A DNA stretch of 64,000 nt, taken from Caulobacter sp. SLTY (GTDB taxonomy: Bacteria; Pseudomonadota; Alphaproteobacteria; Caulobacterales; Caulobacteraceae). The position numbers were made by a program, and so were the translations under genes. Below, one piece after another: positions 1 to 9,648 of the stretch. Within the stretch, counting starts at the first letter, position 1. Every line of letters begins with the position of its first letter. The notes under the pieces were generated by a model. The model was not told the DNA's origin. It did not search any database and saw nothing but the letters and a program-made list of their open reading frames with translations. The stretch lies in the NCBI RefSeq assembly GCF_009905535.1, contig NZ_JAAALA010000014.1:1-64000 (forward strand), read 5' to 3'.

Positions 1-1815
1 GCCGGGGTGCGGGCCTGGTGGGATTCCTTGCGGAAGGTCGGCGCCTCGGCGCGCCAGAGCCTGGTCAACGCGGCGGCGGCCAAGGCCGGCGTCCCGGCGG
101 CTGAGATCACCATCGCGGACGGCAAGGTCCTGCGCGGCGGCAAGGCGATCATGCCGCTCGGCGAGGCGGCGAAACTGGCCGCGGCCGCGCCGGCGGTCGA
201 GGGGGTTCCCAAGGACCCCAAGATCTATCGGATCGTCGGCAAGGTGACGCCGCGCGTCGATATCCCGGCCAAGGTGCGGGGCGAGCCGATCTTCTCGTCG
301 GACTTCACCCGGCCGGGGATGGTCTACGCCTGCGCCGTGCTGGCCCCGGTGTGGACGGCGCAGGTCGGCAAGATGAACAAGAGCGCCTGCCTGGCGGTCG
401 GGGGCGTCGAAGAGGTCGTGCCCTTCCCGGGCGGGGCGGCGGTGATCGCCAAGACCCAGTGGGCGGCGATGAAGGGCGCGGCGGCGCTGGAGGTGTCCTG
501 GGCGTCCACGCCGTACGACGGGCTGACCTCGGAGGCGATTTCGGCGGCGATGCTGGCGGGCCTGGACAAGGACGCCGAGGCGATCAGCGCCAAGACCGAG
601 GGCGACTTTGCGGCCACGGCGGCCGGGGCGGCCAAGGTGGTCGAGGCCGACTATGAGGTGCCCTACATCGCCCATACGCCGATGGAGCCCTGGTCGGTGA
701 CCATCGAGCCGACGGCGGACGGGGGCCTGGAGATCTGGGGGCCGTTCCAGACGCAGGACCGCAATCGCGGGACGGCGGCCAAGGCGGCCGGGCTGCCGGT
801 CGACAAGATCAAGCTGCACACCCTGATGCTGGGCGGTGGGTTCGGCCGACGGCTGGGCGACGATGGGGTGCCGGCGGCGGTGGTCACGGCGATGGCGGTG
901 AAGAAGCCGGTGAAGTTCTTCTGGAAGCGGGAGGACGAGATCGGCCAGGGCTGGTACCGGCCGGCGCAGGTGGCGCGGCTGAAGTGCGCCCTGGACAAGG
1001 ACGGCAAAGTGGTCGGGCTGTCGATCCGCACGGCCGGGCCCTCGATGCGCGACAGCTTCCAGCCGGGCAGGCTGGCCAAGGGGGTGCTGGACTTCTCCTC
1101 GGTGCAGATCCTGACCGACTTCCTCTACAAGCCCGGCGCCTACAAGCTGGACTGGGTGCGGGTGGATCAGCCCATCCCGATGGCTCCCTGGCGCGCGGTT
1201 GGCGCGACGCAGAACGGGTATTTCCTGGAGGCCTTCCTCGATGAGGTGGCCACGGCGGCCAAGAAGGACCCGGTGCAGCTGCGCCGCGAACTGCTGGCCG
1301 ATAATCCTCGGGCGCTGAAGGTGATCGATGCGGCGGCGGAAGCTGGGGAATGGGGCAAGCCCCTCCCCGCCGGCCGGGCTCGCGGGTTCGCCTTTGTCTA
1401 CAGCTTCGCCAGCCTCTGCGCCCATGTGGTGGAAGCCTCGATCGAGAACGGCGAGGTCAAGCTGCACAAGGTGACCTGCGTCATCGACTGCGCGCGGGTG
1501 GTGACGCCGGACGGGGCGCGCAACCAGATGGAGGGCGGCATCGTCCAGGGGCTGTCGACGGCGCTTTTCGAAGGGATCGAGATCGCCGACGGGTCCTGTC
1601 AGAATCGCAATTTCGACGGCTATCGAATGATGCGGATCAACGAGGCCCCGGCGAAGATCGAGACGATCTTCATCGAGAACGACGAGCCGGTGCTGGGCGG
1701 GATCGGCGAGCCGGGCCTGCCGCCGGCCACGCCGGCGCTGGTCAATGCGCTGGTGAAGCTGACCGGCAAGCCGATCCGCAAGCTGCCGATCATGGCGCAA
1801 CTTCAATCGTCGTGA
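1..1815 (+). CDS. Molybdopterin-binding subunit of an aldehyde/isoquinoline oxidoreductase, 5' end cut by window
   Basis: This is the large subunit of a xanthine-dehydrogenase-family molybdenum hydroxylase, closest in style to IorB-type isoquinoline or aldehyde oxidoreductases. The reading frame is open from base 1, so the GTG at base 7 is probably internal. Full-length relatives are about 730-750 residues and some 130-150 residues appear to be missing. The visible part has the cofactor-binding motif GGGFGRR near bases 831-851. Near the C-terminus it has GEPGLPPATPA (bases 1708-1740), whose Glu is the expected catalytic base. Such enzymes hydroxylate aromatic N-heterocycles or aldehydes with a partner [2Fe-2S] subunit, which would lie upstream outside the window. 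The substrate cannot be told from the sequence. Confidence 0.85.
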   Translation, partial: AGVRAWWDSLRKVGASARQSLVNAAAAKAGVPAAEITIADGKVLRGGKAIMPLGEAAKLAAAAPAVEGVPKDPKIYRIVGKVTPRVDIPAKVRGEPIFSSDFTRPGMVYACAVLAPVWTAQVGKMNKSACLAVGGVEEVVPFPGGAAVIAKTQWAAMKGAAALEVSWASTPYDGLTSEAISAAMLAGLDKDAEAISAKTEGDFAATAAGAAKVVEADYEVPYIAHTPMEPWSVTIEPTADGGLEIWGPFQTQDRNRGTAAKAAGLPVDKIKLHTLMLGGGFGRRLGDDGVPAAVVTAMAVKKPVKFFWKREDEIGQGWYRPAQVARLKCALDKDGKVVGLSIRTAGPSMRDSFQPGRLAKGVLDFSSVQILTDFLYKPGAYKLDWVRVDQPIPMAPWRAVGATQNGYFLEAFLDEVATAAKKDPVQLRRELLADNPRALKVIDAAAEAGEWGKPLPAGRARGFAFVYSFASLCAHVVEASIENGEVKLHKVTCVIDCARVVTPDGARNQMEGGIVQGLSTALFEGIEIADGSCQNRNFDGYRMMRINEAPAKIETIFIENDEPVLGGIGEPGLPPATPALVNALVKLTGKPIRKLPIMAQLQSS

Positions 1816-1873
1816 TTCTGTCGGGGCGGCGCCCTATGAGGGCGTCTGCACCTTGAAGTTCCGGGAAGTTCGA

Positions 1874-3592
1874 ATGTCCGTCCGACGCTGGATCAGCGCC
1901 TTCGCCGGCCTTGCCGCCCTGACCGTCGCCGGGGGGGCGATGGCGGCGCCGAAGGATCCGCCCAAGCTGATCGTGGTGATCAGCGTCGATCAGCTCAGCG
2001 GCAATCTCTACGCCCAGTACCGACCGCGCTTCACCAAGGGGCTGCGGACCCTGTCGGACCAGGGGCTGGTCTATGCCAATGGCTGGCAGAGTCACGCCAA
2101 CACCGAGACCTGCCCCGGCCATTCGACCATCCTGACCGGCAAGCATCCGAACAAGACGGGGATTCCGGCCAACGATTGGATCGATCCGGTGAGCGGCAAG
2201 CCGGTCTATTGCCTGAGCGCCCCGGCCAACAGCATTGCCGGCGGGGCCGGAGGCCTGCCGGTGGGGCCGGACAACATGCGGGCCTCGACCCTGGGCGACT
2301 GGCTGAAGGACGGCGGGGCGCCGAGCCGGGTGTTCGGCATCTCCGGCAAGGATCGCGGGGCGATCACCATGGCCGGGCACAAGGCCGACGGGGTGTTCTG
2401 GTACCGCGAGGGCTTCGGCTTCACCACCTATGTCGAGCCCGGGCAGGATGGCGATGCCAAGCTGGGACCAGTACGCGGGATCAATGCCCAACTGAAGGCG
2501 CGGTTCGCGGCCACCCCGCCGGCCTGGACCTATGAGCAGGACGTCTGCCGGGCGCTGGAGCGGGATTATCAGGTCGGCAGTGTGGCGTTCCGCGCCAAGG
2601 TGCCGCCGGCCAAGTTCGTGTTCGACACCTCGCCGCTGCTCGACGACGTGACCGTCGATGGCGCGCTGCATCTGCTGGCCGAACAGAAACTGGGGCAGGG
2701 GCCGGGCGTCGACATCCTGGCCGTCAGCCTGTCGGCCACCGACCGCATCGGCCACAGCTTCGGCACCCAGGGCCCGGAGACCTGTGAGCAGATGTACCGG
2801 CTGGACGCCAACATCGGCCGGTTGCTGGACGCGGTGACCGGCCTGCCGGGCGGGGCCATCGTGGTGCTTACCGCTGACCATGGCGGGTCGGACTATCCCG
2901 AACGCTCGGCCGAGCGCGGCTTTCCGGAGGCTCGCCGTATCGATCCCGGCATCGTGACGCGGCTGAACGCCAGCCTGAAGGCGCAGTTCAAGCTGACCGA
3001 GGACCCCGCGAACTTCGATGGCTGGGGCCTGTTCATCGTCGGCAAGGACCGGGTGCGGCTGCCGCAGCCGCTGCGGGGCAAGGTGGCGGCGGCGGCCGTG
3101 GCCGTCCTGAAGGCAGAGCCGGACGTGGTGGACGCCTTCACGACAGAGGAACTGCTGAAGACTCCCCCGCCGCGTCCGGGCACGCCGCCGGAGGAGTACA
3201 GCCTGCGGGAGCGGGCGGCGCTTAGCACCGTGGAGGGCCGCTCGACCGATGTCTCCGTCATCCTGCGGCCGGGCATCGCACCGCTGCGGGCGCCGGGGAC
3301 AGGCGGGGCGATGAGCACCCACGGCAGCACCTGGGACTATGACCGGCGGGTGCCGATCCTGTTCTGGTGGCCGGGCTCGGAGGGCCAGGAGCGGTTCTTC
3401 AGCATTGAGACCATCGATATCGCCCCGACCCTGGCGCACCTGATCGGCGTGGCGCCGCCCGCCGATATCGACGGGCGCTGCCTGGACCTGGGCGGGTTCG
3501 CGGTGGCGGCCTGCCCCAAGCCGGCAGTTGCGGCGGCGCCCGTGGAGGCAAAGAAGGCGGGATTCCGCTGGCCTTGGGAAAAGGCTCAGTAG
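1874..3592 (+). CDS. Secreted PafA-like alkaline phosphatase / nucleotide pyrophosphatase family protein
   Basis: This is a periplasmic phosphohydrolase of the alkaline phosphatase superfamily. The ATG at 1874 is preferred over an upstream TTG because it gives a clean Sec signal peptide: SVRRW, a hydrophobic stretch, then AMA-AP cleavage around residue 24. The mature protein opens with the metal-binding Asp in ISVDQL. Thr79 in TETCPGHST is the expected nucleophile. K159 and R161 in SGKDRG match the Lys/Arg pair that marks PafA-type monoesterases rather than diesterases. TADHGG and THGS supply the remaining zinc ligands. The 572-residue length fits the family. It converges on the next gene with a 7-bp overlap. 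A role in phosphate scavenging is likely; no Pho box was identified. Confidence 0.85.
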   Translation: MSVRRWISAFAGLAALTVAGGAMAAPKDPPKLIVVISVDQLSGNLYAQYRPRFTKGLRTLSDQGLVYANGWQSHANTETCPGHSTILTGKHPNKTGIPANDWIDPVSGKPVYCLSAPANSIAGGAGGLPVGPDNMRASTLGDWLKDGGAPSRVFGISGKDRGAITMAGHKADGVFWYREGFGFTTYVEPGQDGDAKLGPVRGINAQLKARFAATPPAWTYEQDVCRALERDYQVGSVAFRAKVPPAKFVFDTSPLLDDVTVDGALHLLAEQKLGQGPGVDILAVSLSATDRIGHSFGTQGPETCEQMYRLDANIGRLLDAVTGLPGGAIVVLTADHGGSDYPERSAERGFPEARRIDPGIVTRLNASLKAQFKLTEDPANFDGWGLFIVGKDRVRLPQPLRGKVAAAAVAVLKAEPDVVDAFTTEELLKTPPPRPGTPPEEYSLRERAALSTVEGRSTDVSVILRPGIAPLRAPGTGGAMSTHGSTWDYDRRVPILFWWPGSEGQERFFSIETIDIAPTLAHLIGVAPPADIDGRCLDLGGFAVAACPKPAVAAAPVEAKKAGFRWPWEKAQ

Positions 3593-4584
3593 AGGTCGGT
3601 CTTGTAGCTGCTCTTCAGCCCACCCGCGACGACGTCCCGCGTCGCCGCCAGCCGCAGCATGGTGGCCTGGACGCCCTCTTCCCTGTTGAGTTTCAGGTGA
3701 GCGACCAGAGTGGCCGCGGGGTCGATATGCCGGGCCGGGTCGAGGCCTGACCACAGGCCCGCGCGGGCGAGCGCCGGGCTGGCTTTCAGCGCAACCGAGG
3801 TGGTGTCGATCACCGTGGCCAGGATCGGCTTCTTGCCCTCGACCACGAAGCCGTTGCGGATCGCCTCGTCGGTGGTCAGGGCGGCGCGGCCCTGGAGCAG
3901 GGCGACCTGGGTGCTGCCGGGAATCAGCGCCAGGGCGGCCACATCATGCCGCTCGATGATGTTGTGATAGCCGAAGGCCAACCGGTTGCCCGGCCGTTCG
4001 GCCAGGGTCACACGGCCGCCGTCGCTCCGCAGCAACAGGCCGGCCGGGTCGCCCTTGGGGCTGACGTCGATCAGGCCCCGACCGTCCATGGTGGCCAGGG
4101 CCAGGAAGCGGCTTGCGTCCAGAAAGGCGCCGGGTTCGGAGGGAGCGTCCTCCGCGTCACCCGCCCAGAAGGCCGAGCGGATCAGCGCCTTGGCGCAGTG
4201 GACGAAGCACTCCTCGATGGACAGTTCGACCGCCTGGTCATCAACCCTGGCGACGCGACCGTTGGCCCGCAGGGTCTCTCCGACCCCGGTGGCCAGGAAC
4301 AGCACGCCGGCCCCGGCGCCGGGGACAAGGGCCGAGGCCTCGTCGATGGCTGACAGGGGGATGCGCAGGGTGGTCTTGCCGGCCACGATGGCAAAGCCGG
4401 CCGGGCCGCCGGCCGCCGTGACGGTCGGCCCGTCTTCGGTGGCGACACCGATGAAGGCGATGGGGGAGGCGGCGATCCATCCGGCCGCCGTTTCGTCCAG
4501 GTGGTCGATGATCTTCATCTTCACGCCCAGGCCCGCGACGCCGATGCAGGTCTCGAGCTCCGCGACCGATACGATGCGATCCAT
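3586..4584 (-). CDS. Tandem PPOX-type (FMN split-barrel) flavoprotein
   Basis: This 332-residue protein seems to hold two pyridoxamine-phosphate-oxidase-like split barrels in one chain. The first (roughly residues 25-140) ends in SIEECFVHCAKALIRSAFW, a signature of FMN-dependent PPOX-type proteins related to MSMEG_1061. The second begins at FLALATMDGRGLIDVSPKGD (about residue 160) and looks like the usual single-domain member. The ATG at 4584 is chosen because GGGGAG lies 8 bases upstream; a GTG three codons earlier sits too close to it. Family members bind FMN or F420 and reduce or sense small molecules, and the substrate is unknown. It stands alone, convergent with the phosphatase and in line with hemB about 55 bp away. 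Confidence 0.7.
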   Translation of the reverse strand: MDRIVSVAELETCIGVAGLGVKMKIIDHLDETAAGWIAASPIAFIGVATEDGPTVTAAGGPAGFAIVAGKTTLRIPLSAIDEASALVPGAGAGVLFLATGVGETLRANGRVARVDDQAVELSIEECFVHCAKALIRSAFWAGDAEDAPSEPGAFLDASRFLALATMDGRGLIDVSPKGDPAGLLLRSDGGRVTLAERPGNRLAFGYHNIIERHDVAALALIPGSTQVALLQGRAALTTDEAIRNGFVVEGKKPILATVIDTTSVALKASPALARAGLWSGLDPARHIDPAATLVAHLKLNREEGVQATMLRLAATRDVVAGGLKSSYKTDLY

Positions 4585-4639
4585 GACCGTCACTCCCCTT
4601 CCTTCAGGGCAGTCTGACTTCGCTGAGAATAAATCGCAA

Positions 4640-6140
<1,501 letters not shown>

Positions 6141-6197
6141 CGGCCCTCCGTCCATTCGGGAAGCTTGGCCGAGGTTCCGGCTGCGGTCCAGCCGTGG

Positions 6198-6219
6198 TAT
6201 TCTGACCAGACTGGTCAGA
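6198..6219 (+). promoter_or_regulatory. Perfect 19-bp palindrome overlapping a -10-like box, probable toxin-antitoxin operator
   Basis: TCTGACCAG-A-CTGGTCAGA at 6201-6219 is a perfect inverted repeat with one central base. It overlaps a -10-like TATTCT (6198-6203), which has a weak -35-like TTCCGG at 6175-6180 with 17-bp spacing. It ends 14 bases before the antitoxin ATG. This is where antitoxins of this class usually autorepress their operon. The site is seen directly; binding is inferred. Confidence 0.7.
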
Positions 6220-6233
6220 ACTGGGAGTGGACC

Positions 6234-6500
6234 ATGCGCGAGGTTGGCATTCTCGAAGCCAAGACCAACCTGTCGGCGCTGGTCGATGCGGTAGACCGCA
6301 ACGGGGAAGAGATCGTCATTACCAAGCACGGCAAGCCGATCGCCCGACTGAGTAAGGCCGGCGGGCCTTCGCGGCAGAAGACGTCGCCGGGCCAGGACCT
6401 CGTCGCCCGGTTGAGGGCGGTACGGGCGAAGATCGCCTCCGGAAGTCCGCAATGCATGCGGGAAACCTGGGAAGACCTGAAACAAGACGGCCATCGGTGA
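6234..6500 (+). CDS. Phd/YefM-family antitoxin
   Basis: This 88-residue protein opens with MREVGILEAKTNLSALVDAV and VITKHGKPIARL, the classic Phd/YefM fold start. That domain binds DNA as a dimer, while the charged C-terminus wraps the toxin. The ATG at 6234 is used rather than the longer open frame because the motif starts at once and the operator-like palindrome lies immediately upstream. Its stop overlaps the toxin GTG by 4 bp (gtga), giving translational coupling. It should neutralise the PIN toxin and autoregulate the operon. Confidence 0.9.
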   Translation: MREVGILEAKTNLSALVDAVDRNGEEIVITKHGKPIARLSKAGGPSRQKTSPGQDLVARLRAVRAKIASGSPQCMRETWEDLKQDGHR

Positions 6501-6931
6501 GCCTCGTTGTTATCGACGCATCCGCGGCCCTGTCGTGGATTCTGCCATCACAGGCGACTGCTGCCGCGGAGGAGTTCCTGAGCGACCACATCGCGGACAC
6601 CTTCGTCGCGCCGCACATCTTCCAGTGGGAGGCGGGCAATATCCTGCTGGCGCTTGAGTGGCGCGGGTTGCTGGCGGCGGGCGACCTGGACACCGCTTTG
6701 GCGGCGTTGGATGGCCTCCCTGTGATGCTGATCGAACCCCTCCTGCCGGCCGCCGTCGCCGGGCTGCGGCCGTTGGCTCGGGAGGGGCAGATCAGCCTGT
6801 TCGACGCTGCCTATCTTCAATTGGCCGCCGATTTCAGCTGTGGACTGGCGACACGGGATGGCGGACTTGTGCGCCTGGCCGGGCTAGTTGGCATCGACTG
6901 TTTCGACCTGCGAGGCGTTTCCATCCCATGA
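6497..6931 (+). CDS. VapC-like PIN-domain toxin ribonuclease
   Basis: This is a 144-residue PIN-domain protein, the expected RNase toxin of a type II toxin-antitoxin pair. The four acidic metal-binding positions are present: D7 (VVIDASAAL), E45 (QWEAGN), D103 (SLFDAAYLQLA) and D121 (LATRDGGL). Nothing looks broken. The GTG at 6497 places the first acidic motif at the N-terminus, as in the family, and couples it to the antitoxin. Its TGA overlaps the ATG of the next gene (atga), so an acyl-CoA enzyme is translated directly downstream, which is unusual. The RNA target is unknown; VapC proteins often cut tRNA. Confidence 0.9.
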   Translation: MSLVVIDASAALSWILPSQATAAAEEFLSDHIADTFVAPHIFQWEAGNILLALEWRGLLAAGDLDTALAALDGLPVMLIEPLLPAAVAGLRPLAREGQISLFDAAYLQLAADFSCGLATRDGGLVRLAGLVGIDCFDLRGVSIP

Positions 6932-7980
6932 CCGAAGAACCCGAAGTACTCGCCCGTATCGAGTCCGGCGTCGGCCGCATCACCCTGAACCGGCCCAAGG
7001 CGCTGCATGCGCTGACCACCAACATGTGCCGGCTGATCACCGACGCCTTGCTGGCTTGGCGGGATGACGAGTGCGTGCAGGTGGTGCTGATCGACCACAG
7101 CGGCGAGCGGGGGTTCTGCGCCGGTGGTGACATCCGGATGCTGGCCGAGAGCGGGGCGGGAGATGGCGCGGCGGCGCGCGAGTTCTTCCACACAGAGTAC
7201 CGGCTGAACCACCTGCTGTTCACCTATCCCAAGACCGTGGTGGCGGTGATGGACGGGGTGACCATGGGCGGCGGGGTGGGGCTGTCGATGCCCGCAGGCG
7301 TCCGGATCGCCACCGAGCGGACGACCTTCGCCATGCCGGAGACCGGGATCGGGCTGTTCCCCGACGTGGGGGGCGGCTGGTTCCTGCCGAGGCTGCCGGG
7401 AAAGGCTGGACTGTGGCTGGCGCTGACCGGGGCGCGGATCAAGGGCGCTGACTGCGTACGGCTGGGGGTCGCAACAAATTATATGCCGTCCGAGCACGTC
7501 GAGGGGTTCAAGGCGGCGTTGCTGGAGCATCCGGACTCCGTCCCCGGCGCCTTGGCGCATTTCGTGCGCGACGCGGGCCCGGCGCCGATTGAGCCGCACC
7601 TGGAGGACATCGACCGGCTGTTCGGCCGCGAGTCGGTGGAGGCCATCCTGCAGGACTTGGAGCAGGACGGCGGCGACTGGGCGCGCGGCACCCTGGCGGG
7701 ACTGGCCAGCAAGTCGCCGCAGACGATGAAGGTCGCCTTCCGGCAACTGGCCCACGGGGCCCTGTTCGACGACTTCGCCGACAACATGGTCATGGAATAC
7801 CGGATCGGGGCGCGAGTGGTGCGGATGCACGACTTCCTCGAAGGCGTACGGGCGGTGATCGTCGATAAGGACAACAACCCGCGCTGGAACCCGGTGGCGG
7901 TCGAGGATGTGGGCGATGATCTGCTGGACGAGATTTTCGCGCCCTTGCCGGCCGATCAGGAATGGACGCCGCTGACGTAG
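6928..7980 (+). CDS. Enoyl-CoA hydratase/isomerase family protein, 3-hydroxyisobutyryl-CoA hydrolase-like
   Basis: This 350-residue crotonase-fold enzyme fits 3-hydroxyisobutyryl-CoA hydrolase (valine breakdown) better than a classical hydratase. It is longer than usual hydratases (about 260), and it has GFCAGGDIRML for the oxyanion hole and MPETGIGLFPDVGGGWFL, with the catalytic Glu and Asp of the hydrolase group. The ATG at 6928 overlaps the toxin stop by 4 bp. A much longer in-frame extension upstream is only toxin shadow. No other valine-pathway gene lies nearby, so the substrate assignment rests on the motifs. Confidence 0.85.
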   Translation: MTEEPEVLARIESGVGRITLNRPKALHALTTNMCRLITDALLAWRDDECVQVVLIDHSGERGFCAGGDIRMLAESGAGDGAAAREFFHTEYRLNHLLFTYPKTVVAVMDGVTMGGGVGLSMPAGVRIATERTTFAMPETGIGLFPDVGGGWFLPRLPGKAGLWLALTGARIKGADCVRLGVATNYMPSEHVEGFKAALLEHPDSVPGALAHFVRDAGPAPIEPHLEDIDRLFGRESVEAILQDLEQDGGDWARGTLAGLASKSPQTMKVAFRQLAHGALFDDFADNMVMEYRIGARVVRMHDFLEGVRAVIVDKDNNPRWNPVAVEDVGDDLLDEIFAPLPADQEWTPLT

Positions 7981-8046
7981 GTCAAAGTTTCGCCTAAGAC
8001 AGTCGTAGGTCGGGGGACCGAGTAGAACGACGTCCAGGAGAGACGC

Positions 8047-8847
8047 ATGACGCCCCGCGTAAGCTGGATGGCCCTGGCGGCCGTCCTCGCCCTCACTGCC
8101 TGCGCCACCACCCCGCCGCCGCCGCCTCCGCCCGTCGAGACCGGCGCGATGCTGCCGGCCTGGATCGAGACAGCGCTGAGCGATCCCTCGCGGCCGGCCG
8201 CCGACATGGCCCGCGACGAGAACCGCCGCCCGGGCGAGACCCTGCTGTTCGCGGGGATCAAGCCCGGCATGAAGGTGGCCGACGCCGTTCCGGGCGGCGG
8301 CTATTTCACCCGCATATTCTCCAAGGCCGTGGGACCACGCGGCCGCGTCTATGCCTACGTGCCCGGCGAGTTCGCCGCTCAGGCCAACCGCGATCCAGCC
8401 GTGGCCGAGGTGACCCGCGATCCGGCCTATGCCAACACCCGGATGATCGTCGACACCATGCCGAGGTTCGCCGCCCCCGAGCGGCTGGACGTGGTGTTCA
8501 CGGCCCAGAACTACCATGACCTGCATACCAAGCGGATGGGCCCGGTCGACGTGGCGCGGTTTAACCGGCAGGTCTTCCAGTCGCTGAAGCCGGGCGGGGT
8601 GTTCATCATCATTGACCATTCCGCAAGGGCTGGCAGCGGCATCTCGGCGGTCGACAATCTTCACCGCATCGACCCGGCGGTGGTCCGGCGCGAGGTCGAG
8701 GCGGCCGGTTTTATCTTCGACGGGGAGGCGGACTTTCTTCGCGATCCCGGCGACAGACTGACAGTAAGCGTGTTCGATAAATCCATCCGGGGACGGACCG
8801 ACCAGTTCGTCTACCGCTTCCGCAAGCCGGGGAGGGCTCGCCGATGA
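8047..8847 (+). CDS. Exported lipoprotein with a class I methyltransferase-like domain (first of a tandem pair)
   Basis: This 266-residue protein has a lipoprotein signal with lipobox LTAC (Cys19) followed by a proline-rich linker. After it comes a Rossmann domain with KVADAVPGGGYFTRIF (motif I), FTAQNYHDLHT and SLKPGGVFIIIDH (motifs IV/V). This is the pattern of predicted methyltransferases of the COG4798 type. Export is odd for an enzyme that should need cytoplasmic S-adenosylmethionine, so it may have another ligand or be mispredicted. GGAG precedes the ATG at 8047. It overlaps its paralogue at 8844 by 4 bp. Confidence 0.8.
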   Translation: MTPRVSWMALAAVLALTACATTPPPPPPPVETGAMLPAWIETALSDPSRPAADMARDENRRPGETLLFAGIKPGMKVADAVPGGGYFTRIFSKAVGPRGRVYAYVPGEFAAQANRDPAVAEVTRDPAYANTRMIVDTMPRFAAPERLDVVFTAQNYHDLHTKRMGPVDVARFNRQVFQSLKPGGVFIIIDHSARAGSGISAVDNLHRIDPAVVRREVEAAGFIFDGEADFLRDPGDRLTVSVFDKSIRGRTDQFVYRFRKPGRARR

Positions 8848-9599
8848 AAAGAACAGTACTCGCTTCCGCCGCCGGGGCTCTGGCCCTGGTCCTGACCGGG
8901 GCCGTGGCCGCCCATTCGGTGGTCGAAAACTACGTTGCCGCTCTGGCCGATCCGGCCCGCCCGGCCGCCGACAAGGCCCGTGACGCCGCCCGTAAGCCGG
9001 CGGACGTGCTGGCCCTGGCCGAGATCAAGCCGGGCGACAAGGTGGCCGACTTCATCATGGGCGGCGGCTATTTCACCCGGGTGTTTTCCGCGGCGGTCGG
9101 CCCGACCGGCCGGGTCTACGCCATCCAACCGGCCGAGTTCGTGCAGTTCAGCGCCCAGTACGGGACCAGCCAGGACAAGGTCGCCGCCGAGCTGAAGAAC
9201 GTCACTCCGCTCCGGCCTTCGCTCGGCGCCGTGGCCGTGCCCGAGCAGGTGGACGTGATCTTCACCGCCCAGAACTACCACGACATGCACCTGAAGGTGG
9301 CCCCGCCGCCCCTGGCCGGGATAGTCAACAAGGCGCTGTTCAATGCGCTCAAGCCCGGCGGGGTGCTGATCGTCATCGACCACTACGCCGCCGACGGCTC
9401 GGGCACGCGGGACAGCGACGGCCTGCACCGAATCGACATCGCCACCGTGAAGGCCGAGGTCACCGCCGCCGGCTTCGTGCTGGTCGAGGAGAAGGACTTC
9501 CTGCGCAATCCCACCGATCCGCGCACGGCCTCGGTCTTCGACGACTCGATCAAGGGCAAGACGGACCAGTTCGTCCTGAAGTTCCGCAAGCCGAAATAA
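8844..9599 (+). CDS. Exported methyltransferase-like protein (second of a tandem pair)
   Basis: This 251-residue protein is paralogous to the preceding one. The shared blocks are MGGGYFTRVF, VDVIFTAQNYHDMH, LKPGGVLIVIDHYA and a C-terminal TDQFVLKFRKP. Its N-terminus, MKRTVLASAAGALALVLTG followed by AVAAHS, looks like a cleavable Sec signal peptide without a lipobox. One copy is therefore predicted to be lipid-anchored and the other soluble in the periplasm. Translation is coupled to the first copy by the atga overlap at 8844. The pair looks like a local duplication. The substrate is unknown. Confidence 0.8.
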   Translation: MKRTVLASAAGALALVLTGAVAAHSVVENYVAALADPARPAADKARDAARKPADVLALAEIKPGDKVADFIMGGGYFTRVFSAAVGPTGRVYAIQPAEFVQFSAQYGTSQDKVAAELKNVTPLRPSLGAVAVPEQVDVIFTAQNYHDMHLKVAPPPLAGIVNKALFNALKPGGVLIVIDHYAADGSGTRDSDGLHRIDIATVKAEVTAAGFVLVEEKDFLRNPTDPRTASVFDDSIKGKTDQFVLKFRKPK

Positions 9600-9611
9600 C
9601 CGGCCCGCGAG

Positions 9612-9638
9612 GGGTTCGAGGCCCACGGCCTCGGACCC
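9612..9638 (+). terminator. Strong hairpin after the methyltransferase pair, terminator-like
   Basis: GGGTTCGAGGCC at 9612-9623 pairs with GGCCTCGGACCC at 9627-9638 around a 3-base loop, giving a 12-bp stem with one G-T wobble. It lies 13 bp after the stop at 9599. The following run is CTTCTT rather than a clean U-tract, so Rho-independent termination is plausible but not certain. Confidence 0.5.
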
Positions 9639-9648
9639 TGGAGCCCTT

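Noticed and set aside
1790-3754. A 654-codon open frame opposite the PafA-like phosphatase
   Set aside because: Arg/Pro/Gln-rich shadow spanning two real genes; no ribosome site.
6658-6927. N-terminal extension of the crotonase-fold gene by 90 codons
   Set aside because: It runs antiparallel in composition to nothing real and lies inside the PIN toxin in another frame. The 6928 ATG fits the family start and the 4-bp overlap.
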